A stretch of 64,000 bases of DNA, from contig JBCBOR010000007.1 in the NCBI GenBank assembly GCA_039821125.1, positions 1 to 64,000 of the forward strand. Direction: 5' to 3'. This document shows, in pieces, positions 8,009 through 16,859 of this stretch. Made by a program: the position numbers and the translations under genes. The notes below the pieces were generated by a model. The model made no database searches, was not told the DNA's origin, and saw only the letters and a list, made by a program, of their open reading frames with translations. How positions within the stretch are numbered: the stretch's first letter is position 1; each line of letters begins with the position of its first letter. The DNA comes from Thermohalobaculum sp039821125 (GTDB taxonomy: Bacteria; Pseudomonadota; Alphaproteobacteria; Rhodobacterales; Rhodobacteraceae).

Positions 8009-8998
8009 ATGCCGAAAGACAGCGAAAGCGCAGGGATTCTGATTGTCTCCGAGGCCGATTGTCAGCGCCTTGTCGGCCGTAAAGCTGCTTTTGATGCGGT
8101 CGAGGCCGTGTTCGCGGCAATGGCGCGGGGCGATGCCTATAACTTCCCGGTCATCCGGGAGGCGATTGGCCATGCCGACGCGCTCTACGGGTTCAAGTCC
8201 GGGTTCGATCGGGCCGGGCTTGCACTGGGGGTCAAATCCGGTGGCTACTGGCCCGGAAACGCTGACAAGGGGCTGACCAACCATCAGTCCACGGTGTTCC
8301 TGTTCGATCCCGACACGGGGCAGTTGAAGGCCCTGGTCGGCGGCAACTATCTGACCGCTGTCCGCACTGCGGCATCCTCGTCCGTATCTATTGCGCATCT
8401 GGCGCGGAAGGACGCCAAGGTTCTGGGGATGATCGGTGCTGGGCACCAGGCGCAGTTCCAACTGCGGGCCGCGGCTGAACAACGCGCTTTCGAAAAGGTC
8501 GTCGCTTGGAACCCGCACCCTGAGATGCTGCCGAAGCTTGCCGCGGTGGCCGAGGACATCGGACTGCCGTTCGAGGCTGTCTCAGCCGAGGAGGTTGGCG
8601 CGCAAGCTGATGCCATCATCACCATCACCTCGGCGTTCGAGCCATTGCTGATGGCGGACTGGATCAGACCGGGCACGCACATCGCCTGCATGGGCACCGA
8701 CACCAAGGGCAAGCAGGAGGTCGATCCCGCACTGGTCGCCCGGGCCTCCGTCTTCACCGATGAAATCGCGCAATCCACCACGATTGGCGAGACGCAGCAC
8801 GCGATTGCGTCGGGTCAGATTGCGGAAACAGACATCACCGCGATTGGCGCCGTCATCAACGGGACGCATCCGGGCCGCACGTCTGACGATCAGATCACGC
8901 TCTTCGATGGTACAGGTGTCGGGCTGCAGGATCTCGCCGTTGCCGATGTCGCGGCCAAAGCTGCCGCAGGTGAAGGGGCAACCCGGGTCGCGCTCTGA
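8009..8998 (+). CDS. bhcD: iminosuccinate reductase
   Basis: 329 residues, ornithine cyclodeaminase/mu-crystallin superfamily with a Rossmann motif GMIGAGHQAQFQL in the middle and a substrate-domain segment GGNYLTAVRTAAS before it. Start at 8009 follows GCGGAGA. In the beta-hydroxyaspartate cycle it reduces iminosuccinate to aspartate with NADH, closing the cycle. Relatives annotated as ornithine cyclodeaminase or ketimine reductase share the fold; the bhcABC neighbours decide the name. Last gene of the cluster, followed by a 352-nt gap. Confidence 0.92.
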   Translation: MPKDSESAGILIVSEADCQRLVGRKAAFDAVEAVFAAMARGDAYNFPVIREAIGHADALYGFKSGFDRAGLALGVKSGGYWPGNADKGLTNHQSTVFLFDPDTGQLKALVGGNYLTAVRTAASSSVSIAHLARKDAKVLGMIGAGHQAQFQLRAAAEQRAFEKVVAWNPHPEMLPKLAAVAEDIGLPFEAVSAEEVGAQADAIITITSAFEPLLMADWIRPGTHIACMGTDTKGKQEVDPALVARASVFTDEIAQSTTIGETQHAIASGQIAETDITAIGAVINGTHPGRTSDDQITLFDGTGVGLQDLAVADVAAKAAAGEGATRVAL

Positions 8999-9350
8999 CG
9001 CGGTCCAAGGGGACTGGGCCCGATCTCGACCTTTGAAAATCCTGTTTGACGAGCATATCGTTCATCCGCACGGGTGGGCGGTTTGAAAGCTGTTGCAATC
9101 GCCTGGACGAGGCCGATCGCGACAATACCTGTTATGAAATAACATCGACTGTTGCCAGATCCAGACAACTGCGCTAGGCGCGATATGTGACCGTTGTGTT
9201 CCGACAGGGGGGCCGCATGGACGCGCCGACGCTAGGGTGTTGCTTTGCGACAGGCTGTTGCCGCTCACGCACTCCATCGCTGATCGAACGTGCCCAGGCA
9301 CGTCAACGAAACCGGGTCACCAAGCACTAAAATTCACAGGAAGTATCCCG
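8999..9350 (+). promoter_or_regulatory. intergenic region before the family-5 ABC importer
   Basis: No gene seen. Two perfect inverted repeats stand out: TGTTAT-GAA-ATAACA at 9130-9144 and ACGTGCC-CA-GGCACGT at 9288-9303, the latter 47 nt before the next start codon. Both have the size of operator sites. AGGAAG precedes the start of the binding-protein gene. Confidence 0.4.
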
Positions 9351-10871
9351 ATGTCAGTCTTCTCAAGGCTTGTTGCCGCCACGCTTGTTGCGATTGGCCC
9401 TGGTCTCGCGGCGGCGAGTGACCAAAGCTTGTCGATCTCTTACGCGTTCGGGCCCACCGCTGAGGTGCCCGATCCCCGGGCGGGCTATAACGGGTGGATG
9501 TCGAACCAGACCGGCGTCACCGAGACGCTGATGGGCATCGACTACGAGATGAAGCTCTATCCGCGGCTGGCGGAAGGGATCGAGCAGGCTGGACCGACCA
9601 CGTGGAAGGTCACGCTGCGAAGCGGCGTCCAGTTCCACGACGGCTCGCCGGTCACGGCGCAGGCCGTCATCGATGCGATCGCGGCAATTTCCGAAGAGGA
9701 ACATCCGGGCCACAATGCGCGTGTCGCGGCGTTGCTGGATCTGGCAAGCATGACGGCCGAGGGCGATGCAACCATTGTCTTCGAGACGAACAGCCCGAAC
9801 GCAGCCTTCCCATGGACCCTGGCCGAGCCTGCGATTGCTGTGCTGGGTGCACCGTCTGAGACCTTCCCGATCAATGCAACGGGTCCTTTCGTGTTCAAGG
9901 AAGCGGTGCCCGAGCAACTGTACCGCGCCGAGGCGAACCCGAACTATCGTCTGGGTAAGCCCGGCCTGACCGAAGTGCGCGTCGTCGTCTCCGGCGACCC
10001 GGCAAGCAGCGCGCTGGCGTTCGAGGCGGGTGAAGTCGACATGGTGGTCAACTATCCCGAAGCGGATTTCGAACGGATCAAGAGCACCGGTGCGCTTGGC
10101 TTCTCGGCTCCGACCGGGCGGCTCTACTTCTACACGGTCAATGCGGCCAGCGGGCCGATGGCCAACCCGCTGATCCGCCGCGCGGTGTCGCTGGCGATTG
10201 ATCGCGGCGGGATCGTCGATGCTGCTCTGTCCGGTGTGGGCGGCGTTCCTGCAGGTACGATGTACCCGGCAGGTACCGGCTGGGCTGCGGACATTCCGGC
10301 AACCTACGATCCGAAAAAGGCCGAGGCACTGCTGGCAGAGGCCGGTGCGGTCAAAGAGGGCGGTCAGTGGATGCTGGACGGCGCTCCGCTCGAGATCAGG
10401 ATCGTCACCTATTCATCCCGCGCGGCGCTGCCGCCGACGGCTGAACTGACGCAGGCTTTTCTGCAGGCCATCGGGGTCTCGGCAACGGTCAGCGTCGGTG
10501 AGTATGGCGCCAGCAATGATGCCATTGCGGCGGGCGATGCGGACATGTTCCTGCAGGCTTGGGTGATGACCCCGCAGGGTGATCCCGGGTCCGTTCTCGA
10601 GACTTTGCTGAAATCCGACGGTGGGTCGAACGCGGGTAAATACGCCAATCCCGAACTCGACACCCTGTTGGCCGACGGCCGTACGACCTTCGAGCATGAC
10701 AGTCGCAAGGCCATTTATGACAAGGCCCAGCAGATCATTGCCGGCGATGCCGCACTGATCCCGGTATTCCATGTGGCCCAGGTGAACGTCGCCAAGCCGG
10801 GGCTGACGGGCTATGCCGTGCATCCGACCGAGACCTACATCGTCACCCACGAAACGGCGTTCACCAAGTGA
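9351..10871 (+). CDS. ABC transporter substrate-binding protein, family 5 (peptide/nickel/opine type)
   Basis: 506 residues. Residues 1 to about 23 form a Sec signal peptide (basic start, then LVAATLVAIGPGLAAA), so the protein is periplasmic. The mature part has the family-5 layout, with LRSGVQFHDGSPVTAQAV near the N-terminus and NPLIRRAVSLAIDRGGIVDA in the middle. Start at 9351 follows AGGAAG; the frame is open further upstream without signals. It is first gene of a five-gene operon in the order binding protein, ATPase, ATPase, permease, permease. The small ATPases recall Nik, Cnt or opine importers rather than Dpp/Opp. Ligand not deducible. Confidence 0.88.
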   Translation: MSVFSRLVAATLVAIGPGLAAASDQSLSISYAFGPTAEVPDPRAGYNGWMSNQTGVTETLMGIDYEMKLYPRLAEGIEQAGPTTWKVTLRSGVQFHDGSPVTAQAVIDAIAAISEEEHPGHNARVAALLDLASMTAEGDATIVFETNSPNAAFPWTLAEPAIAVLGAPSETFPINATGPFVFKEAVPEQLYRAEANPNYRLGKPGLTEVRVVVSGDPASSALAFEAGEVDMVVNYPEADFERIKSTGALGFSAPTGRLYFYTVNAASGPMANPLIRRAVSLAIDRGGIVDAALSGVGGVPAGTMYPAGTGWAADIPATYDPKKAEALLAEAGAVKEGGQWMLDGAPLEIRIVTYSSRAALPPTAELTQAFLQAIGVSATVSVGEYGASNDAIAAGDADMFLQAWVMTPQGDPGSVLETLLKSDGGSNAGKYANPELDTLLADGRTTFEHDSRKAIYDKAQQIIAGDAALIPVFHVAQVNVAKPGLTGYAVHPTETYIVTHETAFTK

Positions 10872-11551
10872 CACTGGTTGCCTCCGGCCTGAGCGCTGTG
10901 CGTTCGGGCCGGACCATTTTACATGACACGACGCTGAGGATTGCCGCGGGCGAACGTGTTGGCCTGGTCGGTGCCTCGGGGTCTGGCAAATCAACCCTGG
11001 GCCACGCACTGATCGATGCACTGCGTGCGGAGGGCCAATCCGTCGCCCATGTCCCACAAAGCCCGGACGAAGCGCTCGACCCATTGCGGCGCATGGACTT
11101 CCACTGGCGCGAGGCAGAGCGTGCACTCGGACATCCTCACGATCCCGCTCGTCGGCAGGCGTTGTTCGAGGCCCTTAAGATCGAGGGAGGCGATCTGCGC
11201 AAGCGCCCCTGGGGGTGGAGTCGCGGCATGCAGCAGCGCTTCGTAATCGCGATGGCGTTGATCGGATCACCTGATCTGCTGGTGATGGACGAGCCGACAT
11301 CTGCGCTGGACCCGCTGGTCGCGGCACGCACCATGGATCTTCTCGAGACCTATCTGACCGGGCGCGGCACCGCGCTGGTGTTGATCACCCATGATATGGG
11401 CCTTGCGGCCAGTCGCGTGGCGCGGCTTTTGGTGATGCACGAAGGTCGTATCGTGGAAGATGCAGCAACAGCGCAGGTTTTGAATGCGCCGAAGACCGAG
11501 ACAACAAAGAGGCTGTGCGCCCATCGGAATTGGCTGGCGCTGCCATGCTGA
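10868..11551 (+). CDS. ABC transporter ATP-binding protein (NikD-sized)
   Basis: 227 residues, starting with a GTG that overlaps the previous stop by 4 nt (GTGA). Walker A is GASGSGKST (35-43), Walker B LLVMDEPTSALDP, and the H-loop is in LITHDMG. The signature reads WSRGMQQR where LSGGMQQR is expected; the first Gly of SGG is replaced by Arg. The protein lacks the roughly 90-residue C-terminal oligopeptide/dipeptide extension of DppD, so it is closer in size to NikD. It pairs with the next ATPase to drive the importer. Confidence 0.87.
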   Translation: MTLVASGLSAVRSGRTILHDTTLRIAAGERVGLVGASGSGKSTLGHALIDALRAEGQSVAHVPQSPDEALDPLRRMDFHWREAERALGHPHDPARRQALFEALKIEGGDLRKRPWGWSRGMQQRFVIAMALIGSPDLLVMDEPTSALDPLVAARTMDLLETYLTGRGTALVLITHDMGLAASRVARLLVMHEGRIVEDAATAQVLNAPKTETTKRLCAHRNWLALPC

Positions 11552-12270
11552 CAGTCGATGAGGTCTCTATGCGGCGGGGCAAGACGCTGACGCTTGATGC
11601 TGTGACTTTTTCCCTTCCGAAAGGCGACACCCTGGCCGTGGTCGGGGAAAGCGGTGCGGGCAAGTCCACGCTGATTGCGGTGGTTCTGGGAATGCTGAAA
11701 CCCGTGGCGGGGCGTATTGCCTGGAGTGGTGGTCCCGTCTCGGCATGTCGTCCGGCGCTGGTCATGCAGGAGCCGCGGGCCGCCTTCAATCCTGTGCTGC
11801 CCTTGCGCCGGTCCATCTCCGAGCCGCTCACTGCGCGCGGTGCTTCGGTTCCTCAGGAGCGGTTGGCGCGCCTCTGCGATGGTCTTGAACTGCCGCAGAC
11901 CCTGTTGGACCGGCGACCGGGTGAGGTCTCGATCGGGCAGGCTCAGCGGGCCGGTATTCTGCGGGCCCTTGTCGCTGCGCCGCCGCTCGTGCTTTTTGAT
12001 GAGCCGCTCTCGGCGCTGGATGCGGTCACGCAAAAGCATACGGCCCGACTGATCGCCGATCTGCAACGGGAGGAGGGGTTTGCGGCGCTGATCGTCACCC
12101 ACGATCTTGGCTATGCCGCGGCCTTTAGCGACGAGATCGCAGTCCTCAGGAAAGGCCGGATCGAGGAGCTGTCGCCAACATCGGATTTTGTCGAGGCGCC
12201 GCGATCCGAATATGGCCTCGCGCTGCGCGACGCGGCCTTTGCTCTCGGAGCGTTGGAGAAGGTCGCGTGA
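11545..12270 (+). CDS. ABC transporter ATP-binding protein (NikE-sized)
   Basis: About 241 residues from the ATG at 11545, which overlaps the upstream stop by 7 nt; a GTG at 11515 would add ten residues. Walker A is GESGAGKST, Walker B LVLFDEPLSALD and the H-loop VTHDLG. The signature is VSIGQAQR, again with the first Gly of LSGGQ changed, this time to Ile. No C-terminal peptide-transporter extension is present. It is second of two ATPases in the operon and overlaps the following permease by 4 nt. Confidence 0.86.
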   Translation: MLTVDEVSMRRGKTLTLDAVTFSLPKGDTLAVVGESGAGKSTLIAVVLGMLKPVAGRIAWSGGPVSACRPALVMQEPRAAFNPVLPLRRSISEPLTARGASVPQERLARLCDGLELPQTLLDRRPGEVSIGQAQRAGILRALVAAPPLVLFDEPLSALDAVTQKHTARLIADLQREEGFAALIVTHDLGYAAAFSDEIAVLRKGRIEELSPTSDFVEAPRSEYGLALRDAAFALGALEKVA

Positions 12271-13205
12271 TCCTCTCGGCCGCCGGGGTTCTGCTGCGCG
12301 CGGTCGTCGTGCTGACCGGCACCGCCATCGCGACCTTTGCCTTGCTCTGGGCCGGCCCGGGCGACCCGGCATTGGCCGTTGCGATGGCGCGCTATGACAC
12401 CGTGGTGCCAGCGGAGGTGATCGACCAGGTCAGGGCCGAGGCCGGGTTGGATGCAGGGTTTTGGCCAGCGTTCTGGAACTGGATCGGACCTTTGCTGTCA
12501 GGCGACTTCGGCAACTCCTCGGTCACCGGCCGTCCTGTCTGGCCCGATCTGGTGGCCGCGATCTCCTACACGGTGCCGCTTGCGCTGTTGGGGCTGGCGA
12601 TCGGTCTTGGCATCTCGGTCCCCCTTGCAATCCTTGCGGCCCGCGCGCCGGGCGGATGGCTTGACCGGTTTGCGGTTGCCATCGCGTCCCTTGGGGCGGC
12701 GATCCCGGCCTATTGGCTTGGTCTTCTGCTGATCCTGCTCTTCGCCGTGACCCTTGCCTGGCTGCCGGCTATGGGCGCCCGAACGCCATCGCATGTGATC
12801 CTGCCCGCCCTGACATTGGGTCTGGGGGTTGCAGCCAGCCTGACCCGGATCATCCGCTCGGGCATCCTCGAAGCACGTGAGCAGGCGTTTCTGCCTGCGT
12901 TCCGGCGGCGCGGCGTTGCTGACAGGGCCATCGGGCGTGATCATATCGCGCCACATGCGGCCATTCCGGTCATCACGGTGATCGGTCTCGAACTGGCTTT
13001 CCTGATGGAAGGCGCTGTTATGGTCGAGGTGATCTTCTCACGTCCGGGCCTTGGTAGTTTCCTGGTCAACGCCATCGAAGCCCGAGACTTTCCCAAAGTG
13101 CAGGCCGTCGTCATCCTTGCCGCGCTGCTGTTCGTTGTTCTGAACCTTCTGATTGATCTGCTCTACCGTGCGATCGATCCACGCATCGGTGGGCAGGGTG
13201 CGTAG
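12267..13205 (+). CDS. ABC transporter permease, DppB/NikB-like
   Basis: 312 residues with about six hydrophobic segments. It starts with GTG overlapping the ATPase stop (GTGA). The typical N-terminal segment RAVVVLTGTAIATFALLWAG ends in a GDPA motif, and the cytoplasmic coupling loop is near EAREQAFLPAFRRRGVADR. It forms half of the transmembrane channel with the next gene. Its 3' end overlaps the beginning of that gene slightly. Confidence 0.87.
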   Translation: MILSAAGVLLRAVVVLTGTAIATFALLWAGPGDPALAVAMARYDTVVPAEVIDQVRAEAGLDAGFWPAFWNWIGPLLSGDFGNSSVTGRPVWPDLVAAISYTVPLALLGLAIGLGISVPLAILAARAPGGWLDRFAVAIASLGAAIPAYWLGLLLILLFAVTLAWLPAMGARTPSHVILPALTLGLGVAASLTRIIRSGILEAREQAFLPAFRRRGVADRAIGRDHIAPHAAIPVITVIGLELAFLMEGAVMVEVIFSRPGLGSFLVNAIEARDFPKVQAVVILAALLFVVLNLLIDLLYRAIDPRIGGQGA

Positions 13206-14007
13206 CGTTGTCGTTCTGGTCACGGTCTTCATCCTGATCGCCGTTGCCGGGCCGCTGGTGGCCCCCCACGACCCTACGGCGATCAACATCCCGGACCGTT
13301 TAAGCCCGCCAGGCGCCGCTTGGTGGCTTGGCACCGACGCGCTCGGTCGGGATATCCTGTCCCGTCTGCTGCATGGTGCCCGATGGTCTCTGGGGCTGGC
13401 TTTCTTGATCTCCCTGATAGGGCTGATCATCGGCACCGCGGTTGGTCTCGCCGCGGCACTGGGTGGCAAGATCGCGGACTGGGTGGTGATGCGCGTGACA
13501 GACTCGTTTCTGGCCTTCCCCGAACTTGTGGCTGCCGTGGTCATCGCCGGTATACTTGGTGGCGGTGTTGGCAGCCTGATCCTGGCGCTGGGCGTGACCG
13601 GCTGGATGCGCTACGCGCGCGTCGCCCGCGGGATCGGGCTGTCACTCGGAACCCGCGGCTATGTCGTCCAGGCGAAACTGGCTGGCATGTCGACACTCTC
13701 GATCGCACGCTGGCACTATCTGCCGTCCTTGTTGCCCTCGCTGACCGTGGTCTGGACCGGCATGTTTGCGCGCGCGATTCTGGGCATCTCGGCGCTCGGG
13801 TTCCTCGGCTTTGGCGTTCAACCTCCCACCGCCGAGTGGGGCACGATGCTGCTGGATGCGCGCATCCATATGCGCTCGACGCCGCTGCAGATGATCTGGC
13901 CGGGACTGGCGGTGGTGCTCTGTGTTCTTGCGATCAATCTGGCGGGCGATGCCTTGCGTGACGCACTGGCCCGGCGCGAGGATCAGTCCAGCGCTGAGAC
14001 CGGCTAG
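13198..14007 (+). CDS. ABC transporter permease, DppC/NikC-like
   Basis: About 269 residues if the GTG at 13198 is used; GTG at 13168 and TTG at 13153 are alternatives that overlap the previous gene more. The family motif LGTDALGRDILSRLLHGAR lies near residue 40, as in DppC/NikC, followed by five or six membrane segments and the coupling loop GTRGYVVQAKLAGMS. Its stop TAG (14005-14007) lies within a CTAG palindrome that also supplies the stop codon of the opposite-strand oxidase. Confidence 0.86.
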   Translation: MRSVVVLVTVFILIAVAGPLVAPHDPTAINIPDRLSPPGAAWWLGTDALGRDILSRLLHGARWSLGLAFLISLIGLIIGTAVGLAAALGGKIADWVVMRVTDSFLAFPELVAAVVIAGILGGGVGSLILALGVTGWMRYARVARGIGLSLGTRGYVVQAKLAGMSTLSIARWHYLPSLLPSLTVVWTGMFARAILGISALGFLGFGVQPPTAEWGTMLLDARIHMRSTPLQMIWPGLAVVLCVLAINLAGDALRDALARREDQSSAETG

Positions 14008-15182
14008 GCGGTCTGGGCAGAAAGGGACAGTTTTTCGCGCGCAACAGATGAGGTCCATGGTCGCCCCATCAGCATCTCTGCCGCGATCCGGCCCCACTCA
14101 TCCGCTCCCTTCGCGCCCTTGCCGCAGCCACCGACAGCAACAGCGATCCGGTCATCCCCGACGAAGTCGATGATCGGCAGGCCGCTGACAGTCCACGTGA
14201 CGGCGCAGGTGTCGGTATGCCAGTGCTGGCATGCCTTCAGCACCGGGATCAGGTCCTTGAGGCGGCTCGTGAACTCGGTGCGGTTGTCGGCGGAGCCTTC
14301 GCTTTTGAACCAGGTCCGCAACCCCTCCATGTCGGAGAAGGTCGGATCGGCATCCGTGCCGACACCGATCTTCAGATAGCTGTGGCCATCCGGATAGCGG
14401 ATCGGTGGCAGAATGTAGGCACCGATCTGCGCGTCGATCATCGTCGGCATATCCGAGAGCGTCTTGGCCGCCTCGTCCTCGACCCGGACAAGGACAATGG
14501 TACGCCCATAGACGGTAAGGCCGAGATCCACGGCGGACAGCCCGCAAGCCGCAGTGAACGCACCGGTTGCGATCAGTACTTTCTCGGTGGTCAGGAGCGA
14601 ACCGTCCCAGAGTTCGACCTCGACGCCGGTCGAGACAGGGCGGATCGCCCGTGCCGCCTGTCGCATGAGTGTCGCTCCGGCTTCATCCGCTAGCGCAGAT
14701 TGCGCCCTGACCATCCGGCGCGGGCTGATGTAGCCAGCGCCTCCGGTCTCGACCAAGCCATCGGCGTCATCGGGCACGGCGAGAAAAGGATACCGAGCGC
14801 GGATGGCAGCCGTATCCAACCGCTCGATTTCAGCACCGATGGCATCGCCCGTGGCCGCACACCGGGCATTATAGGTCGAGCCGGGACGCCCGAGGCCAAG
14901 ATAGCCCGCCGGTGTGTAGAAACCGATGCCGCTGCGCCGCTCGAGATCGCGGTATCGCTTGATCGCGTAGCGCGCGGTGACCGACCATTCGATGTGAGGG
15001 TCGACGTTGCGGGTCATCCGTCCTTCGTCATAGTGGCTGCCAAACACACCGTCATGCGAGGCTCGGGCCTCGGGCTCGTCCGGACCGATGCAGGCAACGC
15101 CATCGGTACACTCGGCGAGGTGGCGGGCTGCTGCACTGCCAATCAGGCCTCGGCCCACGACGACATAGCGATACATCTTCAA
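14004..15182 (-). CDS. FAD-dependent oxidoreductase, DAO family (sarcosine oxidase/MTOX-like)
   Basis: 392 residues. The dinucleotide-binding motif is at the very N-terminus (VVVGRGLIGSAAARHL). The C-terminal FAD-contacting segment AVAVGGCGKGAKGADEWGR resembles monomeric sarcosine oxidase and N-methyltryptophan oxidase, which oxidise N-methyl amino acids with O2. The covalent-flavin Cys of those enzymes may correspond to the Cys in VGGCGKGAKG. It is convergent with the ABC importer operon, sharing a CTAG stop, so a link between imported compound and oxidase is possible but unproven. Substrate unknown. Confidence 0.85.
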   Translation of the reverse strand: MKMYRYVVVGRGLIGSAAARHLAECTDGVACIGPDEPEARASHDGVFGSHYDEGRMTRNVDPHIEWSVTARYAIKRYRDLERRSGIGFYTPAGYLGLGRPGSTYNARCAATGDAIGAEIERLDTAAIRARYPFLAVPDDADGLVETGGAGYISPRRMVRAQSALADEAGATLMRQAARAIRPVSTGVEVELWDGSLLTTEKVLIATGAFTAACGLSAVDLGLTVYGRTIVLVRVEDEAAKTLSDMPTMIDAQIGAYILPPIRYPDGHSYLKIGVGTDADPTFSDMEGLRTWFKSEGSADNRTEFTSRLKDLIPVLKACQHWHTDTCAVTWTVSGLPIIDFVGDDRIAVAVGGCGKGAKGADEWGRIAAEMLMGRPWTSSVAREKLSLSAQTA

Positions 15183-15322
15183 GGTCTCTCGTTTGCTGGT
15201 CCAGAAGCTGGACGTTGTCGGTTCTTACGTCGGCAGGTTCACGTCCGCATCCGCATGACTGTGCCACTCTACCCGGTGACGGACAGACCGTTAAGCCTTC
15301 GCAAGCCTGCTTCTGCTTGCGC

Positions 15323-16657
15323 TCACCCTGCGCGCGGCCACACAGGGTGCAGGTCGTCAATCACAACTGGGTGGGCGTGGCGGTTGCTGCCTTTTTCGGC
15401 TCCCGCCAGATGTGGGTGATCGGCCGGCAGATCCGGATGTCCGTGGACAATGTCGATCGGATCACCCGCTGGCCAGAGAAGAATGGCCAGCCCAATTCCC
15501 GCGACCGCAAACCCGCCAAGCACCAGCAGGGCGGTGGGCAACCCATAGGCAATGCCAATCCAGCCTGCGGCCGGGTAGGTGATCAGCCAGCAGGCGTGGC
15601 TGAGCGCGAACTGTGCGGCAAAGACTGCGGGCCTGTCCTCGGCATGGGCCGAGCGGCGCAGAAGTCGCCCGGATGGGGTCAGCACCGCAGAGGAAAGCGC
15701 GCCGCTTGCCGCCCAGAGCAACAGAAAGGCGTCCCACGTCAAGGGTCCTTGCAGGGTCCACCAGACCCCATGTGCGAGGGTGAGTCCCGTCAGCAGCACC
15801 GCCGCCGAGATCATGGTCGGACGGTCGCCCACATGCTCCAGGACCTTTGGCAGCGCAAACGCGGTCAGCATCGACCCGAGCCCGAACGCGCCAAGCGCGA
15901 TCGCAAAATCCGCATCCGAGCCGCCATGCGTATCGCGGACCAGCACAACCGTGTTGACGATCACAAACGCGCCCGCGGAGGCTGCCGCCAGCGACAAGGC
16001 CAGCAATCCCCTAAGCCGGGGTGTGGCAAGGTAGATCCGTGTGCCCCGGGTGAGCCGCTCGACAAACGGACGCGTCACATCGGTGTTGCGCACCGGCACG
16101 GCGGCGACCCACACAAGCACGGCCGAGCCCGCAAAGCCCGCAACCGTTCCGGCGAACAGCCAGTGATAGCTCATCACGGTCAATAGCAACCCGGCTGCGA
16201 CAGGGCTGAGCAGATTCTCCAGATCATAGGCAAGCCGGGACAGCGACAGTGCCTTGGTGTAGTCGGCCTCATCTTCCAGAATGTCCGGGATTGTGGCCTG
16301 GAACGTGGGCGTGAACGTCGCCGAGGCCGCCTGAAGAACGAAGATCAGGACATAGACCTGCCAGACCGCATCCACGAAGGGCAGAAAAAGCGCCACGCTT
16401 GCCCGGACCAGATCGGCGCCGATCAGAACGGACGGCCGCGCAAGGCGCTCGGCAAGCGCTGCTGCGACGGGTGCGAAGCCCACATAGGCGATCATCTTGA
16501 TCGCCAGCGCAGTCCCAAGCACCGCCCCGGCGCTCTCGCCAGCAAGGTTGTAGGCCAAAAGCCCAAGCGCAACCGTCAGCAGTCCGGTCCCAGTGAGCGC
16601 AATGCCCTGGGCCGCAAAAAGCCGCGCATAGCGTGCGTTGCCGAGGACCGAAAACAT
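15323..16657 (-). CDS. MFS transporter with His-rich C-terminus (NreB-like)
   Basis: 444 residues, about twelve hydrophobic segments, of the MFS_3/enterobactin-exporter-like group (opening MFSVLGNARYARLFAAQGIA). The cytoplasmic C-terminal tail is rich in histidine, with HGHPDLPADHPHL followed by HAH and a final LHPVWP. Such tails occur in NreB-type nickel resistance exporters and in related uncharacterised proteins of this order, so metal export is a reasonable guess. A drug or siderophore substrate cannot be excluded. It stands alone; the gene upstream on this strand is tRNA-Gln. Confidence 0.82.
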   Translation of the reverse strand: MFSVLGNARYARLFAAQGIALTGTGLLTVALGLLAYNLAGESAGAVLGTALAIKMIAYVGFAPVAAALAERLARPSVLIGADLVRASVALFLPFVDAVWQVYVLIFVLQAASATFTPTFQATIPDILEDEADYTKALSLSRLAYDLENLLSPVAAGLLLTVMSYHWLFAGTVAGFAGSAVLVWVAAVPVRNTDVTRPFVERLTRGTRIYLATPRLRGLLALSLAAASAGAFVIVNTVVLVRDTHGGSDADFAIALGAFGLGSMLTAFALPKVLEHVGDRPTMISAAVLLTGLTLAHGVWWTLQGPLTWDAFLLLWAASGALSSAVLTPSGRLLRRSAHAEDRPAVFAAQFALSHACWLITYPAAGWIGIAYGLPTALLVLGGFAVAGIGLAILLWPAGDPIDIVHGHPDLPADHPHLAGAEKGSNRHAHPVVIDDLHPVWPRAG

Positions 16658-16775
16658 GCGCGCAGTCTAGTCGAGACTTGCGTGCCAGCGAAGGGGCGTG
16701 CTGCCGCGCTGCCTGATCCGCCGTGCCGACGCCTCGTCAGAGGATCGGGCGAGAGTGTCCAAAGGAGGTGTCTGG

Positions 16776-16846
16776 CTGGGGAACCTGGATTCGAACCAGG
16801 ACTAACGGAGTCAGAGTCCGCGGGTCTACCGTTAACCTATTCCCCA
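16776..16846 (-). tRNA. tRNA-Gln (anticodon CUG)
   Basis: Read on the minus strand it folds as a cloverleaf: acceptor TGGGGAA / TTCCCCA, D-stem GGTT/GACC, anticodon stem GCGGA/TCCGT, loop CTCTGAC with anticodon CTG, T-arm CCTGG-TTCGAAT-CCAGG and discriminator G. The encoded CCA occupies 16773-16775, giving 74 nt in all. The anticodon reads CAG codons. A good sigma-70 type promoter lies just upstream at 16860-16888. Confidence 0.97.
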
Positions 16847-16859
16847 GCAGAGGAGCCGT

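Noticed and set aside
6417..8120. A 567-codon minus-strand open frame across bhcB-bhcD
   Set aside because: Antisense shadow of strong bhc coding sequence; no motif or ribosome site.
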